In this document: positions 7,086 through 12,386 of the stretch, in pieces | How positions within the stretch are numbered: the stretch's first letter is position 1 | Layout of the letters: each line of letters opens with the position of its first letter | From: Ruthenibacterium lactatiformans | Lineage (GTDB): Bacteria; Bacillota; Clostridia; Oscillospirales; Ruminococcaceae | Direction of reading: 5' to 3' | DNA length: 14,417 nt | NCBI RefSeq assembly: GCF_000949455.1 | Contig: NZ_JXXK01000051.1 | Location: 1-14,417 of the forward strand | Translations under genes and position numbers: made by a program | Notes under the pieces: model-generated | Databases searched by the model: none | What the model was told of the DNA's origin: nothing | Seen by the model: the letters and a program-made list of their open reading frames with translations, nothing else

Positions 7086-7105
7086 GTTACGGCGTCAGCC
7101 GTAAC
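7086..7105. repeat. 8-bp hairpin between convergent genes
   Basis: GTTACGGC (7086-7093), loop GTCA, GCCGTAAC (7098-7105) forms a perfect hairpin 16 bp after the hydrolase stop. No T-run flanks it. It may help mRNA 3' end formation. Confidence 0.45.
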
Positions 7106-7120
7106 TTGTGCGGCGCCGCC

Positions 7121-8032
7121 CTATGGGCGCGTTACCAGCCGCAGATATTCCCGCCCCATCTGCGGCGGGAACCGGTGGCGCAGGCCCGTCTGCAGCGTCA
7201 GGTGCACGCGCCCGCCCGCGCTGTGCAGCGCACCGTACAGCATCTGCGCCATTTCGATGCAGTCGCTGTCCTGCGTACCGCAAAAAAGATGCACCTCTAC
7301 GTTTTTTTTCGCCAGCGCACGGCAAACCGCTGCGCATTCCTTCTCAAGCAGCGGTGTCCACGGGGATTGCAGCGCCAGCGTGTCGCAGGAAAGCCCGGTA
7401 TACAGCAGCGTGCGCAGCAGCATATCACAGCCGGCGGAAAAGCCCGCCCAAACCTGCCGCTCATAGCCCGCGTCCTGCACAATACGCGCCGCGTCCGCTG
7501 TCTGCCTGTAATTTTCGCCGTCGTATTCCCAGCGAAACCGCCCCGTACAATCCACCACCGAGGACTGCACTGTTTCCACCTGCGCACCCGCACGCTCCAG
7601 CGGCGCCCAATCCCGGCGCGCAATCCCGGCGTTTTGTCCGTTGCCGTGCACCGCCATCACCAACGTTCCGGCAGCGCGCCCGCGCCACGAAAACTGCATC
7701 CTGCCCGCACGCCGGGCCTTCTCGTAACGTCCCTCGGAAATTTTGCGCAGCGTCTCAAACCGCGCGTCCCCGAACAGCGGCTTTAAGTCCCCGTCGTCCA
7801 GCACCTCGGGACGGTACCAATACTCCTTTTGCTCCACCGCCTCGGCCAGCCACTCCAGCGCCGCAGGCGCGCGGCCCGCCCCGGCGGCAAGGCATGCGAG
7901 AAAATAATAAATCTGCGGATGCTCGCCGTCCTTCCATGCCCCACGCTGCGCGAGCAGGAAATCATAGGCCGGTTCATAACCGTCCTGCTCCGCCAACGCC
8001 AATACTTCTTCCAATAAAACGTCTTCGTTCAT
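7121..8032 (-). CDS. alpha/beta hydrolase with N-terminal helical (TPR-like) domain
   Basis: This 303-residue cytoplasmic protein has no signal peptide. Residues 1-105 are helical and alanine-rich, with two degenerate helix pairs (EPAYDFLLAQRGAW, IYYFLACLAAGAGR). They end in a 'DLKPLFGDARFETL' stretch typical of TPR-associated tails. Residues 122-303 look like an alpha/beta hydrolase: oxyanion-type turn MAVHGNGQN (126-134), nucleophile elbow GFSAG with Ser199, an acid at Asp255 or Asp257 in FCGTQDSDC, and His286 in GLRHRF. It is probably an esterase or phospholipase/carboxylesterase-like enzyme; the substrate is unknown. The start at 8032 follows AAGGAG with about 8-9 nt spacing. The frame is open further upstream, but that stretch is the structured leader. 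Expression is likely controlled by that leader and its terminator. Confidence 0.85.
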   Translation of the reverse strand: MNEDVLLEEVLALAEQDGYEPAYDFLLAQRGAWKDGEHPQIYYFLACLAAGAGRAPAALEWLAEAVEQKEYWYRPEVLDDGDLKPLFGDARFETLRKISEGRYEKARRAGRMQFSWRGRAAGTLVMAVHGNGQNAGIARRDWAPLERAGAQVETVQSSVVDCTGRFRWEYDGENYRQTADAARIVQDAGYERQVWAGFSAGCDMLLRTLLYTGLSCDTLALQSPWTPLLEKECAAVCRALAKKNVEVHLFCGTQDSDCIEMAQMLYGALHSAGGRVHLTLQTGLRHRFPPQMGREYLRLVTRP

Positions 8033-8070
8033 GTGTTTATGCTCCTTTTTTGGATTTAAGGGCATAAAAA

Positions 8071-8098
8071 TGCCCGGGAGAGTGATTTCTCCCGGGCA
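8071..8098 (-). terminator. intrinsic terminator in the hydrolase leader
   Basis: A perfect 11-bp stem (TGCCCGGGAGA 8071-8081, TCTCCCGGGCA 8088-8098) with a 6-nt loop is followed on the minus strand by TTTTTATG. It lies between the leader promoter and the hydrolase start, so it would end most transcripts unless relieved. The 3' arm sequence GGGCA can alternatively pair with TGCCC at its other side (GGGCATTTTTATGCCC). Confidence 0.85.
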
Positions 8099-8243
8099 AT
8101 CACAAAACGAATTTACACAAAGGACACGCCGGGAGCCGCGCCTATCGCAGAAAATTTTTTCATAGATGACCGCTCCCTTTCCATACAGGCTTTCCGGCGT
8201 TGCCTCCCACCGGGCCTGTGCCAAAGCACGGGAAACCCGCCGC
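8099..8243 (-). ncRNA. structured leader RNA upstream of the hydrolase gene
   Basis: From the predicted start near 8243, the RNA can form several helices. CAGGC-CCGG (8218-8210) pairs with CCGG-AAA-GCCTG. ACGCCG (8200-8195) pairs with CGGCGT (8131-8126), and this is continued by GGGAGC (8177-8172) with GCTCCC (8136-8131 region) and CTAT with ATAG. The helix covers the ribosome binding site of the 16-codon frame inside it. Together with the downstream terminator this is the architecture of a riboswitch or peptide-dependent attenuator. I compared it mentally with common riboswitch and T-box signatures and recognise none. It could also be an independent small RNA of about 180 nt. Confidence 0.5.
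8113..8163 (-). CDS. candidate 16-residue leader peptide
   Basis: ATG at 8163 to TAA at 8113 encodes MKKFSAIGAAPGVSFV. A good ribosome binding site, AAGGGAG, lies 9 nt upstream. The stop is only 14 nt before the intrinsic terminator stem, as in translation-attenuation leaders. Its coding region forms the 3' side of the helix that covers its own ribosome binding site. There is no run of a single amino acid, so classical amino-acid attenuation is not obvious. Chance occurrence of a short frame cannot be excluded. Confidence 0.45.
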   Translation of the reverse strand: MKKFSAIGAAPGVSFV

Positions 8244-8249
8244 GTGCAG

Positions 8250-8279
8250 ATTATAAACCTTACGTGCACCGTTTGTCAA
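8250..8279 (-). promoter_or_regulatory. consensus promoter of the hydrolase leader
   Basis: On the minus strand TTGACA (8279-8274), an 18-bp spacer and TATAAT (8255-8250) match the housekeeping consensus fully. The predicted start is near 8243, which gives a leader of about 210 nt before the hydrolase ATG. Confidence 0.88.
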
Positions 8280-8284
8280 GATGC

Positions 8285-8304
8285 GCCGTTCTTCAAAAAA
8301 CGGC
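8285..8304 (-). terminator. hairpin after the third lipoprotein gene
   Basis: GCCGTT (8285-8290) and AACGGC (8299-8304) form a 6-bp stem with an 8-nt loop, 18 bp after the lipoprotein stop and just before the hydrolase promoter. No clear T-run follows on the minus strand, so this is a weak terminator candidate for the lipoprotein transcript. Confidence 0.35.
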
Positions 8305-8322
8305 CCGCGCGCCCCGCCGCCT

Positions 8323-8781
8323 TCAAGCGGCGGGTTCCTCGTCCAGCTCCTGCCGCACGAACACGACCTCCTCGTCGTCCTCGTCGAACAGGTAATTTAC
8401 CGTGGGGCTGTGCAATACAAGCTCGGTGGGGCTGTATTTTGCGTCTCCACCCCATAATCTTGCTCCGTATTGAGAGCCTTCCATATAACGCGGCCAAATG
8501 TAAATAAGCCCCCCAGGATAAAAGGCATATTCAACTTCAACAGCTTTTCCATCCACCATCACCTCACCATAAATTGCTTCTTTCTCCTTTATTTCAAACC
8601 ATGCACCGTATTCCTCACATGTCCACCTTGCCTCCCCGTAATCATACGGGCGGTACCCATTATAAGGGTCACACGCGCAAAGCAAAAGCATGCACAGCAG
8701 CGCCGCCGCCATGCACTGGGCAGCACGCCTTAAAGCCCTACCCCGCGTTCTGCACTCTGTACCCGACAATAAACTGTCCAT
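8323..8781 (-). CDS. tandem lipoprotein paralogue C, candidate immunity protein
   Basis: This 152-residue predicted lipoprotein has an arginine-containing N-region (RTRGRALRR), a hydrophobic core and the lipobox LCAC with Cys37. The mature part begins DPYNGYRPYDYGEARW and ends FDEDDEEVVFVRQELDEEPAA. The termini are almost identical to paralogues A and B, whereas residues about 54-105 differ strongly. The start at 8781 follows a strong GGGAGGT with 8-nt spacing. Its first codons lie in a copy of the 3' end of the peptidase-like gene (VIANGQFIVGYRVQNAG-stop in the other frame), showing that the unit arose by duplication. This is the last gene of cassette 1. The immunity role is inferred from layout; the family is unknown to me. 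Confidence 0.75.
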   Translation of the reverse strand: MDSLLSGTECRTRGRALRRAAQCMAAALLCMLLLCACDPYNGYRPYDYGEARWTCEEYGAWFEIKEKEAIYGEVMVDGKAVEVEYAFYPGGLIYIWPRYMEGSQYGARLWGGDAKYSPTELVLHSPTVNYLFDEDDEEVVFVRQELDEEPAA

Positions 8782-8811
8782 TTGCAATTACCTCCCGCCG
8801 CCGGACATCCG

Positions 8812-8833
8812 CCCGCCGCCTTCAGGCGGCGGG
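8812..8833. repeat. hairpin with the stop codon in its loop
   Basis: CCCGCCGCC (8812-8820), loop TTCA, GGCGGCGGG (8825-8833). On the minus strand the loop TGAA contains the stop codon of paralogue B. The same hairpin occurs at 9329-9350 for paralogue A, and a slightly shorter form at 8313-8334 for paralogue C. It may stabilise mRNA between the units or weakly terminate. Confidence 0.6.
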
Positions 8834-9298
8834 CGCCTCGTCCAGCTCCTGCCGCACGAACACGACCTCCTCGTCGTCCTCGTCGAACAGGTAATTTACC
8901 ATGGGGCTGTGCAATACAAGCTCGGTGGGGCTGAATTTCGCGTCTCCATGCCATAAATAATCCTCATATGCGAGCTTCACTTCTCCATCTACCATTTCAT
9001 AGGGAACAATAGCGACAAAGTCTGCTTTTAAAAAGCGTACCGCTATATTCTTTTTCTCTCCACCGACTATGATTTCGCCGCAAAACTTCATTTTTAAATT
9101 CTCATCAATAAGAAACCATGCATCGTATTCCTCGCACACCCATTTGGCTTCTCCGTAATCATAGGGACGGTAACCATCATACGGGTCACACGCGCAAAGC
9201 AAAAGCACGCACAGCAGCGCTGCCGCGATGCACTGGGCAGCACGCCCCAAAGCCCTATTTCGCGTTCTGCACCCTGTACCCGACAATAAACTGTCCAT
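8822..9298 (-). CDS. tandem lipoprotein paralogue B, candidate immunity protein
   Basis: This 158-residue predicted lipoprotein has its lipobox LCAC at 34-37, preceded by RTRNRALGRAAQC. The mature start is DPYDGYRPYDYGEAKWVC and the acidic end is FDEDDEEVVFVRQELDEAPAA. The central part (from about FLIDENLKMKFCG to YEDYLW) is unlike the neighbours and noticeably richer in A and T. The start at 9298 has GGGAGGT 8 nt upstream. A TTG two codons earlier is possible but less well placed. The 5' end overlaps a remnant of the upstream peptidase-like gene's tail. The stop lies in the loop of a 9-bp hairpin (8812-8833). It is probably anchored to the outer face of the membrane. Confidence 0.75.
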   Translation of the reverse strand: MDSLLSGTGCRTRNRALGRAAQCIAAALLCVLLLCACDPYDGYRPYDYGEAKWVCEEYDAWFLIDENLKMKFCGEIIVGGEKKNIAVRFLKADFVAIVPYEMVDGEVKLAYEDYLWHGDAKFSPTELVLHSPMVNYLFDEDDEEVVFVRQELDEAPAA

Positions 9299-9328
9299 TT
9301 TCAATTACCTCCCGCCGCCGGACATCCG

Positions 9329-9350
9329 CCCGCCGCCTTCAGGCGGCGGG
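9329..9350. repeat. hairpin with the stop codon in its loop, second copy
   Basis: CCCGCCGCC (9329-9337), loop TTCA, GGCGGCGGG (9342-9350), identical to the hairpin at 8812-8833. It spans the stop codon of paralogue A. Confidence 0.6.
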
Positions 9351-9815
9351 TTCCTCGTCCAGTTCCTGCCGCACGAACACGACCTCCTCGTCGTCCTCGT
9401 CGAACAGGCAATTCACCGTGGGGCTGTGCAGTATAAACTCAGTGGGGCTGTATTTTGCTTCGCCGTTCCACAGCTCATTATCTGTCTCAATGGGTGACAT
9501 ATTTTCAACTGCGTCCCTGGGCAAAATCACCACAAAGGAACCTGGTGCAAAAAGAATAGCTATTTTCTGCACTTTGCCATCCACCACTACTTCGCCGTAG
9601 CATTGATAATTTTCTTCCTCTTTTACGGTAAACCATGCGCCGTATTCCTCGCATACCCATTTAGCATCTCCATAGTCGTAAGGGCGGCAGCCACTATATG
9701 GGTCGCACGCGCACAGCGAAAGCACGCACAGTAGCATAATCGCCGCGCACCGGACGGCATGCCCCAAAGCCCTATTTCGCGTTCTGCACTCTGTACCCGA
9801 CAATAAATTGTCCAT
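9339..9815 (-). CDS. tandem lipoprotein paralogue A, candidate immunity protein
   Basis: This 158-residue predicted lipoprotein is the first of three. Its lipobox LCAC is at 34-37, the mature start is DPYSGCRPYDYGDAKWVC and the acidic end is FDEDDEEVVFVRQELDEEPAA. It overlaps the end of the peptidase-like gene by 44 bp in another frame, so its signal-peptide codons overprint the last codons of that gene. The ribosome binding site GGGGGAAG lies within that gene. Translational coupling is likely, as expected for an effector and its cognate protector, although cognate pairing is inference. A TTG at 9821 is an alternative start. Confidence 0.78.
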   Translation of the reverse strand: MDNLLSGTECRTRNRALGHAVRCAAIMLLCVLSLCACDPYSGCRPYDYGDAKWVCEEYGAWFTVKEEENYQCYGEVVVDGKVQKIAILFAPGSFVVILPRDAVENMSPIETDNELWNGEAKYSPTEFILHSPTVNCLFDEDDEEVVFVRQELDEEPAA

Positions 9816-10677
9816 TTTCAATAACTTCCCCCATTGTCTTTTTTTCCGTTGACTCCGCCGAATTATTAAATCGATTGTAAACCATCAATTCTCCGTTCAC
9901 CTTCTGCACCGCGAATGTATGATACCCCTCAAAAATCGTACCCTTTCGGTTCCAGATCGAAACGATCATCACGTCGCCTTCGCCCGCCTCGCGCTCCAGG
10001 GCGTCCGGGTCGGTGTATTCCTCGTACTGCACGCCGTATTGCTTCAGCACCTGCGGCGCGCCGTAGGGGTTTGTCCCCCATGCTCCGCCGCCCGCCATCG
10101 CGCCGCTTATCTCATAGCGCCGGCCCACCTCGGCCAGGCTGGGCTCCTTCCCCAGCAGATACAGCGCGTTATAGGTCCCGATCACGCCGCACCCGCTGTC
10201 CTTTATCCGGGAATTGCCGTAGGCAAATTCTCCCGCCGCGTCAACGCCCTGCCCGTGGACGGGCCGCCCGGAGATATCGTGCGTTTTGTTTCTTTCATAA
10301 TTTGCATTGCTTGTTTCAATCGCCTGCGCAAGCCCTGTTCCCGGCTCGCTGCCGGGAACGCTGGGGAAAGCGGGCAAAATCGTGCTCAAACCCAGCGCGG
10401 CCCGCTCCAGCAAAGGCCGGACATATTTTGTGTACGCCGCGCCAACACCTTCGGCCTGTGCGCGCTCCTGCGCCAGCGTCTGCGCCTGCAGCGCCGCCTG
10501 CTGCTCCAAAAAGGCATCCCACCAGCTTTCCGTATCCTGCCTTTTTTTCAGTGTACCATATCCCCCGCCGGGCTGCAATGCTTTGCCGGTCTCCGTGCCC
10601 GCCTTCCGCCGCTCGGGCCGCAGCAGCTCCGCCAGCGCCTGCCCCGCATACACCGCGTCGCGGTACGCCGGGTCCAC
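9772..10677 (-). CDS. C-terminal part: papain/C39-like cysteine peptidase-like domain
   Basis: This 301-residue open frame of the broken gene begins with the shared N-terminal tail (VDPAYRDAVYAGQALAELL) and leaves homology with cassette 2 after GGGYGTL. Residues 50-100 form a helical, Gln/Ala-rich stretch. Residues 130-301 look like a papain-like domain: Cys163 in KDSGCGVIGTYNAL, His253 in GYHTFAV, and Asn268 in YNRFNN, giving a Cys-His-Asn order and spacing consistent with C39-like folds. Such domains occur as processing peptidases and as tips of polymorphic toxins. Whether this fragment is translated alone is uncertain; the GTG has no well-spaced ribosome binding site. The last 17 codons are overprinted by the lipoprotein A signal peptide. 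Confidence 0.6.
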   Translation of the reverse strand: MDPAYRDAVYAGQALAELLRPERRKAGTETGKALQPGGGYGTLKKRQDTESWWDAFLEQQAALQAQTLAQERAQAEGVGAAYTKYVRPLLERAALGLSTILPAFPSVPGSEPGTGLAQAIETSNANYERNKTHDISGRPVHGQGVDAAGEFAYGNSRIKDSGCGVIGTYNALYLLGKEPSLAEVGRRYEISGAMAGGGAWGTNPYGAPQVLKQYGVQYEEYTDPDALEREAGEGDVMIVSIWNRKGTIFEGYHTFAVQKVNGELMVYNRFNNSAESTEKKTMGEVIENGQFIVGYRVQNAK

Positions 10678-11138
10678 GCCCTCTCAAGCGCAAAGCCGGG
10701 CGCGCCCTGCTCCGGCCCGGCAGGCGGCTCCCCGCCCGGCGTGGCCTGCGCCATGCTCCGGCGCTGCCCCGCCAAAAGCATGGTCCCCGCGCCGGACGGC
10801 GGGTTCTCCGACAGCGCCGCCCAAGGGGTTCTCTCTGCCCGGCGCGCCTGCCCCGGCCACGCTTCCCCCAAGCCCGGCCACGGCTGCTTTTCCCCTGTGT
10901 AAAAGGCATTTTGCGCCCCCGCGCCGGACGGCGCGAACGGCTTCCGCTCCTCCTCCGTAATGAACGGCTGCTTGGCCAGCCGTTCGCTGAACGCCTCGTC
11001 CCAGCTTTGCCACGGCTTTTCCTTTCGCTGCTGCGCCGCCTCAAACGCCGCCGTGTAAGCCCGCCTCCGCAGCTTTTCCTCCAATGCCTTTTTCTTCTGT
11101 TCCTCCTGGCCCATGCTCCATCCGTCTGCCTTTTTCAT
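9772..11138 (-). pseudogene. cassette 1 effector-like gene, split by a 2-bp insertion
   Basis: The ATG at 11138 has AGGAG about 9 nt upstream and opens a frame nearly identical to the first 152 residues of the 13964-12387 gene. Only three residues differ (25, 27, 49). After codon 152 an extra CT (10681-10684 reads CTCT where the sister copy has CT) shifts the frame. The homologous frame resumes at GTG 10677 and runs to 9772. Repaired, the product would be about 454 residues: a Pro/Gly/Trp-rich N-terminal region (1-196), an amphipathic helical linker, and a papain/C39-like domain. No signal peptide is seen. It could be an inactivated gene, an off state of a slippage-prone site, or an assembly error. 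The lipoproteins directly downstream belong to the same transcript. Confidence 0.7.
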
Positions 11139-11266
11139 GCCGGATGTCTCCTGCTTTTATTTTGTTCTGAAAGAGGTTTGCCCCTTCCGCTTTCCAGCAT
11201 AAACCTTTCCGCGTCCGTTTTTCCGGAAAACACAAAAACGCCGCCGTTCCGAAGAACGGCGGCGCG
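10548..11266 (-). repeat. duplicated cassette head, copy 1
   Basis: This 719-bp block matches 13376-14092 at very high identity. It includes the terminator hairpin, the upstream region, the ribosome binding site and the first ~196 codons. The match stops abruptly at both ends (TCAGTGTACC at 10548 and GGCGCG at 11266). It differs by the 2-bp insertion and a few substitutions, so the duplication or gene conversion is recent. Confidence 0.92.
11239..11264 (-). terminator. intrinsic terminator after the beta-propeller gene
   Basis: An 11-bp perfect stem (CGCCGCCGTTC 11239-11249, loop CGAA, GAACGGCGGCG 11254-11264) is followed on the minus strand by TTTTTGTGTTTT. It lies 15 bp after the stop of the 12386-11280 gene and separates cassette 2 from cassette 1. 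A palindrome TTTTCCGGAAAA (11219-11230) follows and may be a regulator site in front of cassette 1. Confidence 0.82.
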
Positions 11267-11279
11267 GCAATATCCTTTT

Positions 11280-12386
11280 CTAATTGTACAGCAAATGCGA
11301 TTTACTCTCCTTTTCCTTGTACAAAATCGAAATATCCCCAGTGTTCCAAGTGTCAAAGGTGATCACATACTCGCCCTCCCGAAGCACCGCAACCGACGAG
11401 CTGCTCACCTCATCGGCATCGGTGATGGTAAAAAACAGCTTCTCCTGCCGCGTCTCCATATTGAACCAGAAAAATTCCTTGTCCATTTTGTCTCCATCTG
11501 TTTTGTCGCGGGAAAGATAAAGGGCGTTTTCAAAAACATTTTTCAGGCCCGTAAAATCCCCGTCATATACGATATCCCTTCTGCGGGCGGCAACGTCATA
11601 CCGCATCACAACGCGGCGTCCGTCGACCCTGTCTGTGTAATAAAAGCAATCTCCCTCAACAAATGAAGCATACAGGCGGGAATCATAGCGACCCGTATAC
11701 TCGAACAGCCCCAGCCTGCGCACGCCGCCCTCCGGCAGCGTCATCTCGTAATACGGAACCAGCGCCGGTTCCTCCTGGTAAACGGGGAGCTTCCCGTCCT
11801 TCTCATACTCCACATCGCGGTACAGCGCGTAAATCAGCTTGTCTTCCCGCAAAACAAGATAATTCATAACATTCTCCGCAAGCAGCTTCTCCTGCCGTGT
11901 GTCCAGCGAAACGGCGTAGACGTCCTCCGGGTAATAACCCACAATCAGATGGTCGGTGCACGCCCTGGAATAAAACAGCGTATTTCCCGCAAGCCGCCAA
12001 CGCTCGACGTCCTTTATTTTTAAAACAACAGCCTCCTCCGCCTTGCTGTACACATAAAGCTTGTACGGATCGCTATCGTCTTTCGTATATACGACATACG
12101 TCTCGCTCTCCTGCGCCGGGCACTGCGAAAACGAAACCTTGCCCTCTCTTCCCTGCACCATGTAGCCCATTCCGTTCCGGCTCGGATAATAAACGGCGTC
12201 TCCAATGGTGAACGTATACCCCGCGCGTTTGTTGTTCTGCTGGTTGCTGTAAGTCATATCCAGCGTGGTGGGCATGGCCTGCGCCCGCATAAAAAAGTAC
12301 CAGCGCACAACCATCAGCCCAAGCACCGCCAGAATCGCAAAAAAGCCGATTTGCCGAATCGCTCTGGAACGCCAGGCCCTGTTCAT
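11280..12386 (-). CDS. membrane-anchored beta-propeller-like protein, partner of cassette 2
   Basis: This 368-residue protein has one N-terminal membrane segment (about 10-32, IGFFAILAVLGLMVVRWYFF) preceded by arginines, so the rest should be extracytoplasmic. The remainder is beta-rich, with repeated 'value-display' blades (GDAVYYPSRNG, NTLFYSRACTDHL, GDCFYYTDRVDGRR, NALYLSRDK) resembling DUF5050-type propellers. Its ATG directly follows the TAA of the upstream gene (TAAATG, no spacing). The ribosome binding site GGGGGTGA lies inside that gene, so the two are translationally coupled. By position it corresponds to the lipoproteins of cassette 1 and may protect against or present the upstream product; this is inference. 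A terminator follows. Confidence 0.8.
   Translation of the reverse strand: MNRAWRSRAIRQIGFFAILAVLGLMVVRWYFFMRAQAMPTTLDMTYSNQQNNKRAGYTFTIGDAVYYPSRNGMGYMVQGREGKVSFSQCPAQESETYVVYTKDDSDPYKLYVYSKAEEAVVLKIKDVERWRLAGNTLFYSRACTDHLIVGYYPEDVYAVSLDTRQEKLLAENVMNYLVLREDKLIYALYRDVEYEKDGKLPVYQEEPALVPYYEMTLPEGGVRRLGLFEYTGRYDSRLYASFVEGDCFYYTDRVDGRRVVMRYDVAARRRDIVYDGDFTGLKNVFENALYLSRDKTDGDKMDKEFFWFNMETRQEKLFFTITDADEVSSSSVAVLREGEYVITFDTWNTGDISILYKEKESKSHLLYN

Larger units (their letters stand above)
8323..9830 (-). repeat. three tandem 517-bp repeat units
   Basis: The three ATG starts (9815, 9298, 8781) are spaced exactly 517 bp apart. Each unit holds the last ~50 bp of the peptidase-like gene, a lipoprotein gene and a 40-bp GC-rich spacer. 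Unit ends are nearly identical while the gene centres have diverged, so the units are old or diversified duplicates rather than a recent copy. Confidence 0.85.

Noticed and set aside
6910..7104. small frame beginning MLANTQSIR (and MLANTLYIR on the minus strand at 14390)
   Set aside because: The similarity is explained by the palindromic repeat module. There is no ribosome binding site, and the frames diverge where the repeat ends.
8099..8243. T-box, SAM, glycine, cobalamin or ydaO-type riboswitch in the hydrolase leader
   Set aside because: None of the conserved cores of these classes that I know could be found; the class remains unassigned.
8323..9830. tandem 517-bp repeats as a CRISPR-like array
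   Set aside because: Unit length, coding content and absence of short spacers or cas genes rule this out.
9915..11666. 583-codon plus-strand frame across the cassettes (and the related 12843-14198 frame)
   Set aside because: It is antisense to the cassette genes, Arg/Pro-rich, and is repeated only because the DNA block is repeated.
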